Shown here piece by piece: positions 8,740 through 17,107 of a DNA stretch of 64,000 bases; the stretch's first letter is position 1, and each line of letters begins with the position of its first letter. The stretch spans positions 76,414 to 140,413 of the forward strand of contig JAGABZ010000013.1 of NCBI GenBank assembly GCA_017614375.1, in the 5' to 3' direction. This stretch comes from Spirochaetales bacterium (GTDB taxonomy: Bacteria > Spirochaetota > Spirochaetia > Sphaerochaetales > Sphaerochaetaceae). Both the position numbers and the translations under genes were made by a program. The notes below the pieces were generated by a model. It did not search any database, was not told the DNA's origin, and worked only from the letters and a program-made list of their open reading frames with translations.

Positions 8740-9213
8740 TTACGCGAATTTAGCGAGGATTCCCGGTACGGCTTCCTTGGTCAGTTTGCCAAACACCTCG
8801 CCGGAAATCGTCATGACGGGAGCAAGTCCGCAGCAGCCGACGCACCTGACAGCCTCGAGCGAGAACTTGCCGTCCTCGGTGACCTGTCCGACGTCGATGC
8901 CGAGCTCCTTGTTGATGGCCTCGACGACCTTGTCACCGCCCTTCAGATAGCACGCCGTTCCCAGGCAGACAGCGATGTTGTGTTCGCCCGGTTTGGTGAG
9001 CTTGAAGAAGTGGTAGAAGGTGACGACGCCCCAGACCTTGGCAAGGGGGATGTCCAGCAGCTGGGAAACTTTTTCGGCAGCCTCCCTGGAGATGTAACCC
9101 ACCTCCCCCTGCACCTTGTGGAGAACCATGATCAGGTTCCCCGGCTTCTCTTTCCACTCGTTGATGAAAGCCATCAGCGAATCGGAAAACTTCAATTCTT
9201 CTCTTTCAGACAT
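8740..9213 (-). CDS. hydC: hydrogenase subunit, NuoE-like 2Fe-2S protein
   Basis: First gene of the operon; 157 aa from the ATG at 9213, which follows GGAGG by four bases. A longer frame upstream would overlap the promoter and is rejected. The NuoE fold binds a 2Fe-2S cluster through Cys in CLGTACYLKGG and in RCVGCCGLAPV. The N-terminal helical part (VLHKVQGEVGYISREA) is typical. It partners HydB in NADH oxidation or reduction. Confidence 0.94.
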   Translation of the reverse strand: MSEREELKFSDSLMAFINEWKEKPGNLIMVLHKVQGEVGYISREAAEKVSQLLDIPLAKVWGVVTFYHFFKLTKPGEHNIAVCLGTACYLKGGDKVVEAINKELGIDVGQVTEDGKFSLEAVRCVGCCGLAPVMTISGEVFGKLTKEAVPGILAKFA

Positions 9214-9250
9214 GGAACCTCCAAAATTCCTGTGAAATCTCACTTTTTTA

Positions 9251-9279
9251 ATCGTATCACAAAAGACTTTACAACTCAA
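9251..9279 (-). promoter_or_regulatory. promoter of the hydrogenase operon
   Basis: On the minus strand TTGAGT (9279-9274) and TACGAT (9256-9251) are separated by 17 bp. The -35 box overlaps the last codons of the endonuclease-like gene. A short dyad, GTGAGATTTCAC, lies just downstream in the leader. Confidence 0.5.
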
Positions 9280-10318
9280 CAAAAGATGTCAGTCTGACCC
9301 ACACCGGAAGGTGGTCCGAAAGCCCGCTTCTGAGCCTCGGAACATAGGCCACGGGCAAGCCCTGACCGTCCGTCAGCCCGGAGCCGGTGTACACACCGCC
9401 TCCGTCATACTCCGGCCCCTGCCTGTCAAAGGCTTCCCCGCCGCAGAGAATCCTGTCGAAACAGTACCACTCCCCTCTGTAGACATACGAACCCGGAGCC
9501 TCCTTCTGCGTCCCTTCATCCTCCCAGAACGAGTACCAGCACCCCGCCGCCGGTGGCCCGCCGGTAACAACCAGCGAGCCTGCGCACCCGGCCAGGACAG
9601 CATCATCCCAGCCGGCGTACGCCAGCGCGGGGCACAGCCCGGGGGCCTTCTGCAGCAGAGCCGCCGAACAGTTGATGTCCGTGTTGAAATCCCCGGCCAG
9701 CAGCACAACCGCCCCGGGGTAGAGAGCCGAAGCCTCGGCGGCGGCGCAAATCAGCGCTGCGGACGTCGCCAACCGGTCCGGCTCGGTTTCCTCCGGACCG
9801 TCGCTGCGGCTCTTGGCGTGAAAGCCCAGAACAACAACGTCAGCCCCGCCGAAAACCAGACGGATCCGCAGAACCGGCCTCTGGCCCTCCACCCCGATTA
9901 CCGCCACATCATCCCGTTCCACCGGGACGCGGGCTATGAAGCCGGTCTGGATTGCCCGGCCGGCACCGGCGGTTGTGCCGTACCAGAGATAGCCTTTTGA
10001 CGCAAGCAGAGAGCAGAGGTCATAAAGCACCCTGTCGTTCTCAACCTCCTGCAGGACCAGCAGATCCGGACGGGGATCGAGGGCGGTGATTGCCGACGCC
10101 AGATTCCTCACCCGGTTCCGATAGGCTGAGTGATCCCAGAGGGCGGAGTTCTGAAAGTCGGAGTATTCGGTTCCTTCGGTGAGGTCGTCGAACATGCATT
10201 GGACGTTCCAGCTGGCCACCACCAGAGCTGACCTCGCCGGCTCGGCCGGGCCGCAGGAGCAGCTGAGAAGACAGAGCGCGCAGATACAGAGCAAAAAGAT
10301 GCAGGATTTCCCGTTCAA
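9269..10318 (-). CDS. lipoprotein endonuclease/exonuclease/phosphatase family protein
   Basis: A 349-aa member of the DNase I/EEP fold. Motifs: ASWNVQ (metal-binding Asn), LLVLQEVEND (catalytic Glu), GFHAKS (His), LAGDFNTDI (Asp/Asn) and LSDHLPVW (terminal His). The signal peptide ends in a lipobox (LCLLSCSCG), so it should act outside the cytoplasm, on DNA, sugar phosphates or phospholipids; the substrate is not readable. The start is TTG at 10318, chosen because GGAGG stands six bases before it and no ATG fits. The ribosome site belongs to leader repeat copy B. Confidence 0.85.
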   Translation of the reverse strand: MNGKSCIFLLCICALCLLSCSCGPAEPARSALVVASWNVQCMFDDLTEGTEYSDFQNSALWDHSAYRNRVRNLASAITALDPRPDLLVLQEVENDRVLYDLCSLLASKGYLWYGTTAGAGRAIQTGFIARVPVERDDVAVIGVEGQRPVLRIRLVFGGADVVVLGFHAKSRSDGPEETEPDRLATSAALICAAAEASALYPGAVVLLAGDFNTDINCSAALLQKAPGLCPALAYAGWDDAVLAGCAGSLVVTGGPPAAGCWYSFWEDEGTQKEAPGSYVYRGEWYCFDRILCGGEAFDRQGPEYDGGGVYTGSGLTDGQGLPVAYVPRLRSGLSDHLPVWVRLTSFVEL

Positions 10319-10323
10319 GGTTA

Positions 10324-10370
10324 ACCTCCGCCCCTATATCCGCGCCGGAAGGCGTTTCGCTGAGAAAAAG
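10324..10370 (-). repeat. leader repeat, copy B
   Basis: On the minus strand: TTTTTCTCAGCGAAACGCC, then a short CGCC/GGCG hairpin, GCGGATATAG and GGGGCGGAGG. As in copy A the element ends in the ribosome-binding site of a lipoprotein gene, here with a TTG start. Confidence 0.65.
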
Positions 10371-10378
10371 GCGGAAAA

Positions 10379-12589
10379 TCAGCGGGAAACTTTACGGAGG
10401 CTGTATCCGAAGTAAAGCAGGGCGAGCATGTCCTGGACGTCGAACGAACCGATGTCGATGTCCGCTGCGGCCAGGAGACCCTCCTTGAGGTTCTCCAGAC
10501 GGCTGTCATAGGACACCGATGAGCGTCTGACCATCTCCAGACAGAACGAGCGGATATAGGCACTGTCGCTCCGGGCAAAGGCACTGTAAATCGCGTCGTA
10601 GCTCCCGTCGATGTCCTCCAGGTCCCTCGCCTCGGGCAGGAAGTCGTCGAGGAAATCGCTGCAGGTGCCGATGTTCATCAGCTCATACAGCTGGGTCAGG
10701 CGGGGCGAGCCGAATTTGAGGAAACTGGCGATCAGGGCGTAGCGGGTCTGGCGGTAGGCCCAGCTGCGGCCGTTTCTGACCGGCAGGAAGAAGTCACGGT
10801 AGAACAGCCCCTCTCTGTCCATGTTGCGCTTGGCTATGAGGAAGTCTATCTCCTCGTCTATGTGGCTGGCCTTCAGACTGAGGGCGTTGACCTGGTCGAG
10901 GTACCTGTACGAATCGGAGAAGCGCGAAAGGCTCTTGCTCGCCATCGAACGCGAGGCTCCCCAGCGTGAGTTGAGCAAATGCTCCAGGGCCTGTCTGGCC
11001 GTCGGGTCGTCTATGTAGCCACCCAGGGCGCCGATGGCGTCGAGCTGGGTATAGGAGTCGTCGTCCTGCGCTATCAGGGCCAGGTCCTTGACCAGGGCCG
11101 GGCGGGGATGGTCACCCAGGGCGTGGATTATCTCGACCTTGTCCGGTGAGAACGGGGAGTAGAGCTTGCGGCGGATGTCGTCTGTCGCCACCCCGGTGAG
11201 GTTGTTTCCGAGGGACAAAAGCAGGATGCGGCGCCTAAGCGGGTCCTTTGTCTTTTCAATCCGGTCGATCATCGAGAAGGCCTGTAGCCCGTGCATCGAG
11301 AAAATCGCCTGGGCGGCCCGGGCGGCGGACAGACTGTGGCGCTCCGTGACAAACAGGGTCAGCACATAGCCGCCGATGCACAGAATCAGAGCGAGCAGGA
11401 AGCAGAACGAATAGGTGTTGCCCAGAAGAGGCAGGGACGAGCTTCCCAGGACGGACACCCCGAGGTCGACCGCGTACCCCGCCCCGATGCCGACGCCCAC
11501 CGCGCAGACGGCGATAAAGAACGTGACAAAGGTGCTGAAGCCGACCGGGTCGTCCTCCGGGATAATCGCGGTGACCATCTTGCTCGTCATCAGGTTGATG
11601 CAGTTGATGAAGAAGTTGGCCAGAAAGCCCAGAGCAAAGAACAGGGCCACAGGGGCCGTCGGCGGCAGGACGATCCACGCCGCCAGCACGATGGTTATCA
11701 TCACCGTGTTCAGCAGAACCAGGGGCTTGGCCCCGATCCGGTCGGAGAGCCTTCGCATGACCATGCTTGAAGACACCAGTCCGACGGCTGCCGCGACCGA
11801 GTAGACCAGGACCATGGTATCCCCCAGTCCAAGCACCCGGCTCATGAACGGCACCGCCATCTGGACGATGATCAGGGCGCAGATGAACACCGAGCGCAGG
11901 ACTATAGGCAGCCACAGACGCGGGTCGGCAAAGACCTTTTTCCACAGGGCCCCGAGCGGGACTCTCTTTTGCTCGACCGTCCTGCGGCACGGGATGCGGG
12001 CGTAGTCGACCGAGCTTATGCTGTTGGCCAGGATGCCGGCCATCTGCAATCCGATTATTCCGGTAAGGGCGGAGAGGGCCCTGATACCCGTCACCAGGGC
12101 GCTGATTACCTTTGCCGCCAGAGACGAGCACTGAAAGGCGGTGCTGAATCTCGACAGAACCGCCCCGCGGTTGTTGATGCTGCTGACGTTCTTGGCAGAG
12201 AGGTCGTTGAAGACTATCCCGAGCGAACGGAACAGGCAGTACATCAGATAGGTCCCCAGAAGCAGGGCAACCGCCGGGGCGCCCTCGAGGAAGAACAGGC
12301 CTATGTATCCCAGACAGAACACGCCCCGCATCATCCAGCAAAAGCCGTGCGAGTGCTCCTGATGGTGCCCGTCAAAGAGGGGTATGATGAACGGAACCGC
12401 GATCCCCGATGCATAGAGCGCGGCCGAAATGATGCCCATTATCAGGTTTCCGGCGTTGAAATGCGCGGCAAGAAGGAAAACCAGGGTATCGCCGAGGAAA
12501 ATCGCCGAGAAACCGTTGAAGATTTCGGCCCGGAACATCCTCCTCCGGCCGTCCTGCTTCTCCTCTTCGTTGAGAAATCTGGTTGGCAT
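10379..12589 (-). CDS. MFS-like transporter fused to a HEAT-like cytosolic domain (736 aa)
   Basis: Residues about 20-425 carry some 12 hydrophobic helices in the order of a major facilitator protein, with a helix 8-9 loop of the RLSDRIGAKPLV type (MFS motif A-like). From about 430 to the end the protein is soluble and alpha-helical with repeating helix pairs (DPTARQALEHLLNSRWGASRSMASKSL and similar), as in HEAT or ARM repeats. MFS proteins are usually about 400 aa, so the tail is a fusion. The substrate is unknown. It starts at 12589, just after clpP ends, so the pair may be co-transcribed. It is followed by leader repeat B. Confidence 0.75.
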   Translation of the reverse strand: MPTRFLNEEEKQDGRRRMFRAEIFNGFSAIFLGDTLVFLLAAHFNAGNLIMGIISAALYASGIAVPFIIPLFDGHHQEHSHGFCWMMRGVFCLGYIGLFFLEGAPAVALLLGTYLMYCLFRSLGIVFNDLSAKNVSSINNRGAVLSRFSTAFQCSSLAAKVISALVTGIRALSALTGIIGLQMAGILANSISSVDYARIPCRRTVEQKRVPLGALWKKVFADPRLWLPIVLRSVFICALIIVQMAVPFMSRVLGLGDTMVLVYSVAAAVGLVSSSMVMRRLSDRIGAKPLVLLNTVMITIVLAAWIVLPPTAPVALFFALGFLANFFINCINLMTSKMVTAIIPEDDPVGFSTFVTFFIAVCAVGVGIGAGYAVDLGVSVLGSSSLPLLGNTYSFCFLLALILCIGGYVLTLFVTERHSLSAARAAQAIFSMHGLQAFSMIDRIEKTKDPLRRRILLLSLGNNLTGVATDDIRRKLYSPFSPDKVEIIHALGDHPRPALVKDLALIAQDDDSYTQLDAIGALGGYIDDPTARQALEHLLNSRWGASRSMASKSLSRFSDSYRYLDQVNALSLKASHIDEEIDFLIAKRNMDREGLFYRDFFLPVRNGRSWAYRQTRYALIASFLKFGSPRLTQLYELMNIGTCSDFLDDFLPEARDLEDIDGSYDAIYSAFARSDSAYIRSFCLEMVRRSSVSYDSRLENLKEGLLAAADIDIGSFDVQDMLALLYFGYSLRKVSR

Positions 12590-12602
12590 CTGTCAAACGG
12601 AA

Positions 12603-13163
12603 CTAGAGTTCCGACCTGTTTCTCACAACCTTTGAAATCAGTCCGTACTCCACCGCCTGGGCGCTGTCCATCCAGCAGTCCCTGTCGGTGTCCCTGCGGA
12701 CATCCTCGATGCTTTTGCCCGTCTGGGCGGCAATCTCGGCGTTGATCTTTTCCTTGAGCTTCTCAAGCTGTCTGGCGTGGATCTCGATGTCCGAGGCCAC
12801 CCCGCGCATCTGGCTGGAGGGCTGGTGAATCAGGTACTCCGAGCCGGGGAGGCCGACGCGGTGCTCCTTGTCCGCGGCCAGCAGAATCAGGGCGGCGGCG
12901 CTTGCCACCAGGCCCATGCCGACCATAGTCACCGGGCAGGAAACGAAGCGGAGCATGTCGAAAATCGCGTAGCCGGCGTTCACGTCGCCGCCGGGGGAGT
13001 CCAGGAAAACGGTGATCGGGCCGTCGCCCTCCGCCTCGAGGATGAGAAGCTGCTTGGCGACCCTTTCCGAGGTTTCTTCGGAAATCTCGCCGCAGATCAT
13101 TATGCTGCGGGTCTTTATCAGTTTTTCATCAAGTCCTGTGGACTCGGCCTTTTTCTCTTCCAA
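12603..13163 (-). CDS. clpP: ClpP-family serine protease
   Basis: A 186-aa cytosolic protease subunit of the barrel-forming ClpP family. The catalytic Ser is S88 in MGLVASAAALI, where most ClpP have AASMGA; His is H113 in YLIHQPS; Asp lies in the RRDTDRD stretch. The N-terminus has only a short propeptide-like tail. No Clp ATPase (clpX, clpA or clpC) and no tig gene is beside it, and the ASAA motif differs from the housekeeping form, so this may be a second ClpP paralogue. Upstream (13164-13302) lies a short gap shared with the divergent era promoter. Confidence 0.88.
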   Translation of the reverse strand: MEEKKAESTGLDEKLIKTRSIMICGEISEETSERVAKQLLILEAEGDGPITVFLDSPGGDVNAGYAIFDMLRFVSCPVTMVGMGLVASAAALILLAADKEHRVGLPGSEYLIHQPSSQMRGVASDIEIHARQLEKLKEKINAEIAAQTGKSIEDVRRDTDRDCWMDSAQAVEYGLISKVVRNRSEL

Positions 13164-13267
13164 AACAGTCCTCCCGGCCCTGAGGGGCCTCTGTATGCAA
13201 ATCCTGCGTGGTAAATAATAACAACCTTTGGACTCTTTGATAAGGCCTTGATAAGGCCCAAGGCACC

Positions 13268-13296
13268 TTGCTGTCCTTAAGCGGTGCCTCTATAAT
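13268..13296 (+). promoter_or_regulatory. promoter of era, leaderless
   Basis: TTGCTG (13268-13273), 17 bp, TATAAT (13291-13296). The ATG starts seven bases after the end of the -10 box and no Shine-Dalgarno site exists, so transcription probably starts at the ATG. Two copies of GATAAGGCC lie just upstream. Confidence 0.65.
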
Positions 13297-13302
13297 CGCC
13301 GT

Positions 13303-14196
13303 ATGGGAACCGAGAAACTCAAGTGCGCCACCGTTTCGGTCATCGGCCGCCCCTCGTGCGGCAAATCGACCTTTTTAAACTCGATCTGCGAGAACAAGGT
13401 CGCCATCACATCGCCCGTCCCCCAGACGACCCGCAACCGGATCAAGGGAATCTACACCGATGTCCGCGGACAGCTGGTGTTCATCGACACCCCCGGTCTG
13501 CATGACAACAAGGCGGAGCTCAACCGCCGGCTGAGAGAAATCGCCGTCACGGCCCTGAGGGAAAACGACCTGGTTCTCTACATGATTGATGCCACCCGCG
13601 CCCCCGGGCCCGAGGAGAGGGACGTCTCCAGAATGGCCGCCCAGTGCGGCAGGCCGGTCGTCATCTGCGTCAACAAAAAGGACCTGGCCACGCAGGAGCA
13701 GATCGACCGGACCCTGGAATACCTGGCGGAAGTCCTGCCGGGAAACACCCCGCTGGTGGCCTCAGCCCTGGAGGACTCCGGGCTGGACGAGGTGCTCATA
13801 GCCCTCTTCGCCGCCGCGCCGCAGGCCCCGCTTCTCTACCCCGGGGAGGAATTCACCGACCAGGACCTGGACTTCAGGGTCTCCGAAATCATCCGGGAAA
13901 AAGCCATGGAGGGCATGCGTGCCGAACTGCCCCACTCGGTGTTCGTCGAGGTGGAGGACCTGCAGATGACGGATGACGGTCTGTTGCTGATCAGGGCCGC
14001 GATAAATGTCGAGCGGGACTCTCAAAAGGGCATAATAGTCGGAAGCGGCGGGTCTAACATCAAACGGATCCGCACCGAGGCGGCCAAGGACATCCGCAGA
14101 ATCTTCCCCGGACGCAGGCTCAATCTGGACATCAGGGTAAAGGTCAGCCCGAACTGGAGGCGCAATCAGTCCCTGCTCAAATCAATGATTAAATAG
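13303..14196 (+). CDS. era: GTPase Era
   Basis: Ribosome-assembly GTPase that binds 16S rRNA near its 3' end. The G1 box is GRPSCGKST (usually GRPNVGKST), G3 is DTPGLH and G4 is NKKD. The C-terminal KH domain (about 215-297) includes GIIVGSGGSNIKRIRTEA. The 297-aa length is typical. It appears monocistronic, converging on lysK with only seven bases between the stop codons. Confidence 0.95.
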   Translation: MGTEKLKCATVSVIGRPSCGKSTFLNSICENKVAITSPVPQTTRNRIKGIYTDVRGQLVFIDTPGLHDNKAELNRRLREIAVTALRENDLVLYMIDATRAPGPEERDVSRMAAQCGRPVVICVNKKDLATQEQIDRTLEYLAEVLPGNTPLVASALEDSGLDEVLIALFAAAPQAPLLYPGEEFTDQDLDFRVSEIIREKAMEGMRAELPHSVFVEVEDLQMTDDGLLLIRAAINVERDSQKGIIVGSGGSNIKRIRTEAAKDIRRIFPGRRLNLDIRVKVSPNWRRNQSLLKSMIK

Positions 14197-14203
14197 AAAC
14201 AGC

Positions 14204-15769
14204 TCAGTAGCGGGCCAGGATGGGAAGGACGCGGGCCTTGCCGCAGGCCTTGATGAAGCCGGCCAGCTTCGGGCCGCGGGCCTTTGAGATCAGGACGTTG
14301 TACACCGTGCTGAAAAACTCGCCGGCTTCGATTCCCGCGTCGGCGGCGACCTGGTAGAGTCTCTCGGAGAATTCCTTTTCGCTCATGCCGTCCATTTCCT
14401 CAACCGCCGCCGCCAGACCGCGGATCGCCTTTCTCTGGGGTTCGGCCAGATCAAGCGGGGGTCGGTCAGGACTTGCCAGGGAAAAACGGAAATCCTCAGG
14501 AGCGTCGGTGGTGATCCAGTTCCAGGCGCAGACGCACTTGGCCCTCAGGCGCTCAAGTTGCGAGGGTTTGACGTCGCCGAGGACGGAAATGACCTTTTCG
14601 GTGTCGCCGTCGTGGATCTGCAAAAGGTTGCAAAGGTGGCGGAAAGGAATCTGGTAGCTCGGCTCGGAGGGGATGCCGTCGACCTGGCTCAGCTCGAAGA
14701 TACGCTTTCCCTTTGCCAGGCGCTTTTCGTTGACGGGCAGCAGGCCGAAGTAGATACGTTCACAGTTCTCGTAGTCCTCGTAGATTTTCAGTACGTCCAG
14801 GTCAAACGAGATGCTGAATTCGGACGACGGGCGGGTCGAGGCGAACAGGTAGCGTACGATTTCCGGGATGTAGACCTCAAGCAGGTCGTCCAGGGTGTCG
14901 ACGTTGCCCTGGGAGGAGGACTGCTTGCCCTTGCCCTTGAAAGTGATGAAGTCGTACTTGAACGAAACCGGAGCCTCGGCACCGTAGATGCGCACAATCT
15001 GGCGCGAAGTGTCGAACGAGCCGCCCTGGCTGTGGTGGTCCTTTCCGGCCGGCTCGAAGTCCACTCCCTCGCGGGCCCAGCGCATCGGCCAGTCGATTCT
15101 CCAGTTGAGCTTGACCAGGCCGGTCTTCCTCAGGTCGACCGTCTCGGTTTCGCCCGTCTCATCGTCGCGGTACGTCAGGCCCCACTCCCCGTCCCAGCCC
15201 AGGACCGTGGTCGTGTCCTTTCCAGTGAAGCCGGAAAAGACGCTGACCGGCCACCAGTTTCCGTCCAGCGGCTCGGTGCGGTAGGTGTTGAGGATGTCGA
15301 TTATCTCCTGCCTGTGCTCCAGGGCGGTGCGGATGCCCTCGGCGTACATCGAGCTCTGGTAGCGCTCGGACTGGTAGAGGTACTCGGGATGGATTCCGAC
15401 TGTGGGCAAGACCTGTTCGACCGCCAGTTCGTTGGCTCTGGCGTAACTTGAGGCGTTTCCCACCAGATCGGGGACGGATGTGATCGGCTTTCTCAGGCAG
15501 GTCTCCAGAAAGTCCTGTCTGGGCATGTTCTTCGGGACCTTGCGGAACACATCGTAGTCATCCCAGCTGTAGATGAAGCGGACCTTCTCGCCCCGGTCGC
15601 GCAGGGCCCGGACGACGAGGTCGACCGAGATAATCTCGCGGAAGTTTCCGATGTGAACCGTGCCCGAAGGGGTGATTCCCGAAGCGCAGGTATAGACGGC
15701 CTTCGGCCCCTTTTCCCTTATTATCCTGTCGGCGTAAATATCCGCCCAATGAAGTGAATTCTGTTCCAT
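14204..15769 (-). CDS. lysK: lysyl-tRNA synthetase, class I
   Basis: Charges tRNA-Lys with lysine (EC 6.1.1.6) using the class I Rossmann fold rather than the usual class II enzyme. The HIGH-like signature is HIGN at residues 39-42 and the KMSKS-like loop is KGKQSSSQG at about residue 280. At 521 aa it matches the bacterial class I enzymes. In bacteria this form is known mainly from spirochaetes and some Alphaproteobacteria, which supports the taxonomic guess. The C-terminal helical anticodon domain is complete. The start has no Shine-Dalgarno site; see its promoter. Confidence 0.94.
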   Translation of the reverse strand: MEQNSLHWADIYADRIIREKGPKAVYTCASGITPSGTVHIGNFREIISVDLVVRALRDRGEKVRFIYSWDDYDVFRKVPKNMPRQDFLETCLRKPITSVPDLVGNASSYARANELAVEQVLPTVGIHPEYLYQSERYQSSMYAEGIRTALEHRQEIIDILNTYRTEPLDGNWWPVSVFSGFTGKDTTTVLGWDGEWGLTYRDDETGETETVDLRKTGLVKLNWRIDWPMRWAREGVDFEPAGKDHHSQGGSFDTSRQIVRIYGAEAPVSFKYDFITFKGKGKQSSSQGNVDTLDDLLEVYIPEIVRYLFASTRPSSEFSISFDLDVLKIYEDYENCERIYFGLLPVNEKRLAKGKRIFELSQVDGIPSEPSYQIPFRHLCNLLQIHDGDTEKVISVLGDVKPSQLERLRAKCVCAWNWITTDAPEDFRFSLASPDRPPLDLAEPQRKAIRGLAAAVEEMDGMSEKEFSERLYQVAADAGIEAGEFFSTVYNVLISKARGPKLAGFIKACGKARVLPILARY

Positions 15770-15776
15770 GCCGACG

Positions 15777-15806
15777 ATTATATGCCAAGCCGCCGCTGTG
15801 TTTCAA
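15777..15806 (-). promoter_or_regulatory. promoter of lysK, leaderless
   Basis: On the minus strand TTGAAA (15806-15801), 18 bp, TATAAT (15782-15777). The ATG at 15769 begins eight bases after the -10 box, leaving no room for a leader. Confidence 0.65.
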
Positions 15807-15832
15807 TTCAGCGGCTTTCACGCCGGCGCAAC

Positions 15833-15861
15833 TTCCTGAGAGGCCCGCGATGTGTTATCAT
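15833..15861 (+). promoter_or_regulatory. promoter of the outer-membrane protein-thyA-dfr operon
   Basis: TTCCTG (15833-15838), 17 bp, TATCAT (15856-15861), followed by a leader of about 17 bases with GGAGG before a GTG start. Confidence 0.5.
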
Positions 15862-15885
15862 TAATCCGACTACCGGAGGAAAACC

Positions 15886-17097
15886 GTGAGAAGAATGAAG
15901 AAAGCCCTCGTACTGTTGACAATCATCGCCCTGGCAGCCGGAATCTGTTTCGGCGCCGGCGGAGACTTTGCGTTCCTGTTTACCGAACTCGACCAGCACG
16001 TCGAGATTCTCAACGGTTTCCTGCCCACGTTGGTCACGGTGGGCGCCGGCTACAGGGGGCTGACCCTCTCCGATGGCGACCTGACCCAGATCAACCTCAC
16101 CTTCGGCGGCGGCTACACCCAGCGCAAATCCTACCAGAACCCCGTCGACGGCAGCCCGCTCTCCGGCGATTTCCTCGTCTTTGACGCCATCCAGACCCGC
16201 TGGAACCTCAAAATGCTCCAGGGACTGGGCGAAAGCTGGGTGCAGGGACAGGACCTGGTGACCCTCTACGCAGGCTACGAAGGCCGATGGGAAAAGTACG
16301 TCGACTCCATGGTCAAAACCCAGCTCAGACACAACGGCACCGCCGACATCACCCACCCCGCCGAGACCACCTACCCCGTCCCGACGCTGGCAGGCTGGCA
16401 GGGCGGCGCCCTGGCCGGCACCACAATCCTGCGCGAGCTTGACGCCGACCGGACGATGACCGCCACAACACTTTATGCCGGAATCATCCTCAACGGCATG
16501 GAGGACACCGGAGTCACCTCGGACGGCATCCTCGGCAAATTCGACCTCCAGTGGGCACCCGGCGGGCTCAGCACCGACGAAATCTCGTACTTCTCTGCAA
16601 CACTCAATGTCGTGGTTTCCAAGACCCTCTGGCAGAAACAGGCCGCAAACGGCTCCAACGCCCTGTCGATTGTCCTCATCGACCGCTTCAACGCCAACTG
16701 GACAGACGGCTCCTATGTCCCCCTCTACGCCCAGGGCCCCGTCTCGCTCGGCCGCAAGGTCCGCGGGTACAACACCTACGCTTTCAACACCAACTTCACG
16801 GTGGTCAACAACCTCGATTTGAGAATCAGCGGCCCGGACAGGATGCTCGATTTCCTAAACGGCGTCTTCCCCCGCCTGAACCTGTTTGTCGACTGCGGCT
16901 GGCACTCCGGCCGGTACTTCAACAGCGCAATCGAGGGCAGCCACTTCCTGGCCAGCACCGGCGCCCAGCTGGAGATGTCGTTCATGGACTTCATCGACCT
17001 GGGCATCCAGGTCGCCTGGATCCTCTCCGACACGCAGAATCCCGTCACCCCGTGGAGCCGCATGATCATGGGCGCCACCTTCTTCCTCGACTTCTGA
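15886..17097 (+). CDS. predicted outer-membrane beta-barrel protein (403 aa)
   Basis: The start is taken as GTG at 15886, six bases after GGAGG; the ATG three codons later is too far from it. A Sec signal peptide ends near CFGAG. The mature protein is made of alternating strands with many Gly, Tyr, Phe and Trp residues and ends in FFLDF, the Phe-terminated last strand that outer-membrane barrels use for assembly. No polypeptide-transport domains are seen, so it resembles a simple barrel rather than BamA. Function unknown. It leads a three-gene unit with thyA and dfr. Confidence 0.65.
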   Translation: MRRMKKALVLLTIIALAAGICFGAGGDFAFLFTELDQHVEILNGFLPTLVTVGAGYRGLTLSDGDLTQINLTFGGGYTQRKSYQNPVDGSPLSGDFLVFDAIQTRWNLKMLQGLGESWVQGQDLVTLYAGYEGRWEKYVDSMVKTQLRHNGTADITHPAETTYPVPTLAGWQGGALAGTTILRELDADRTMTATTLYAGIILNGMEDTGVTSDGILGKFDLQWAPGGLSTDEISYFSATLNVVVSKTLWQKQAANGSNALSIVLIDRFNANWTDGSYVPLYAQGPVSLGRKVRGYNTYAFNTNFTVVNNLDLRISGPDRMLDFLNGVFPRLNLFVDCGWHSGRYFNSAIEGSHFLASTGAQLEMSFMDFIDLGIQVAWILSDTQNPVTPWSRMIMGATFFLDF

Positions 17098-17107
17098 TGG
17101 CCCGGCG

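Noticed and set aside
9220-9262. Rex operator before the hydrogenase operon
   Set aside because: TTGTGA and TTTCACA are present on the minus strand but 21 bp apart, not the 6 bp of Rex sites; only a short GTGA/TCAC dyad is real.
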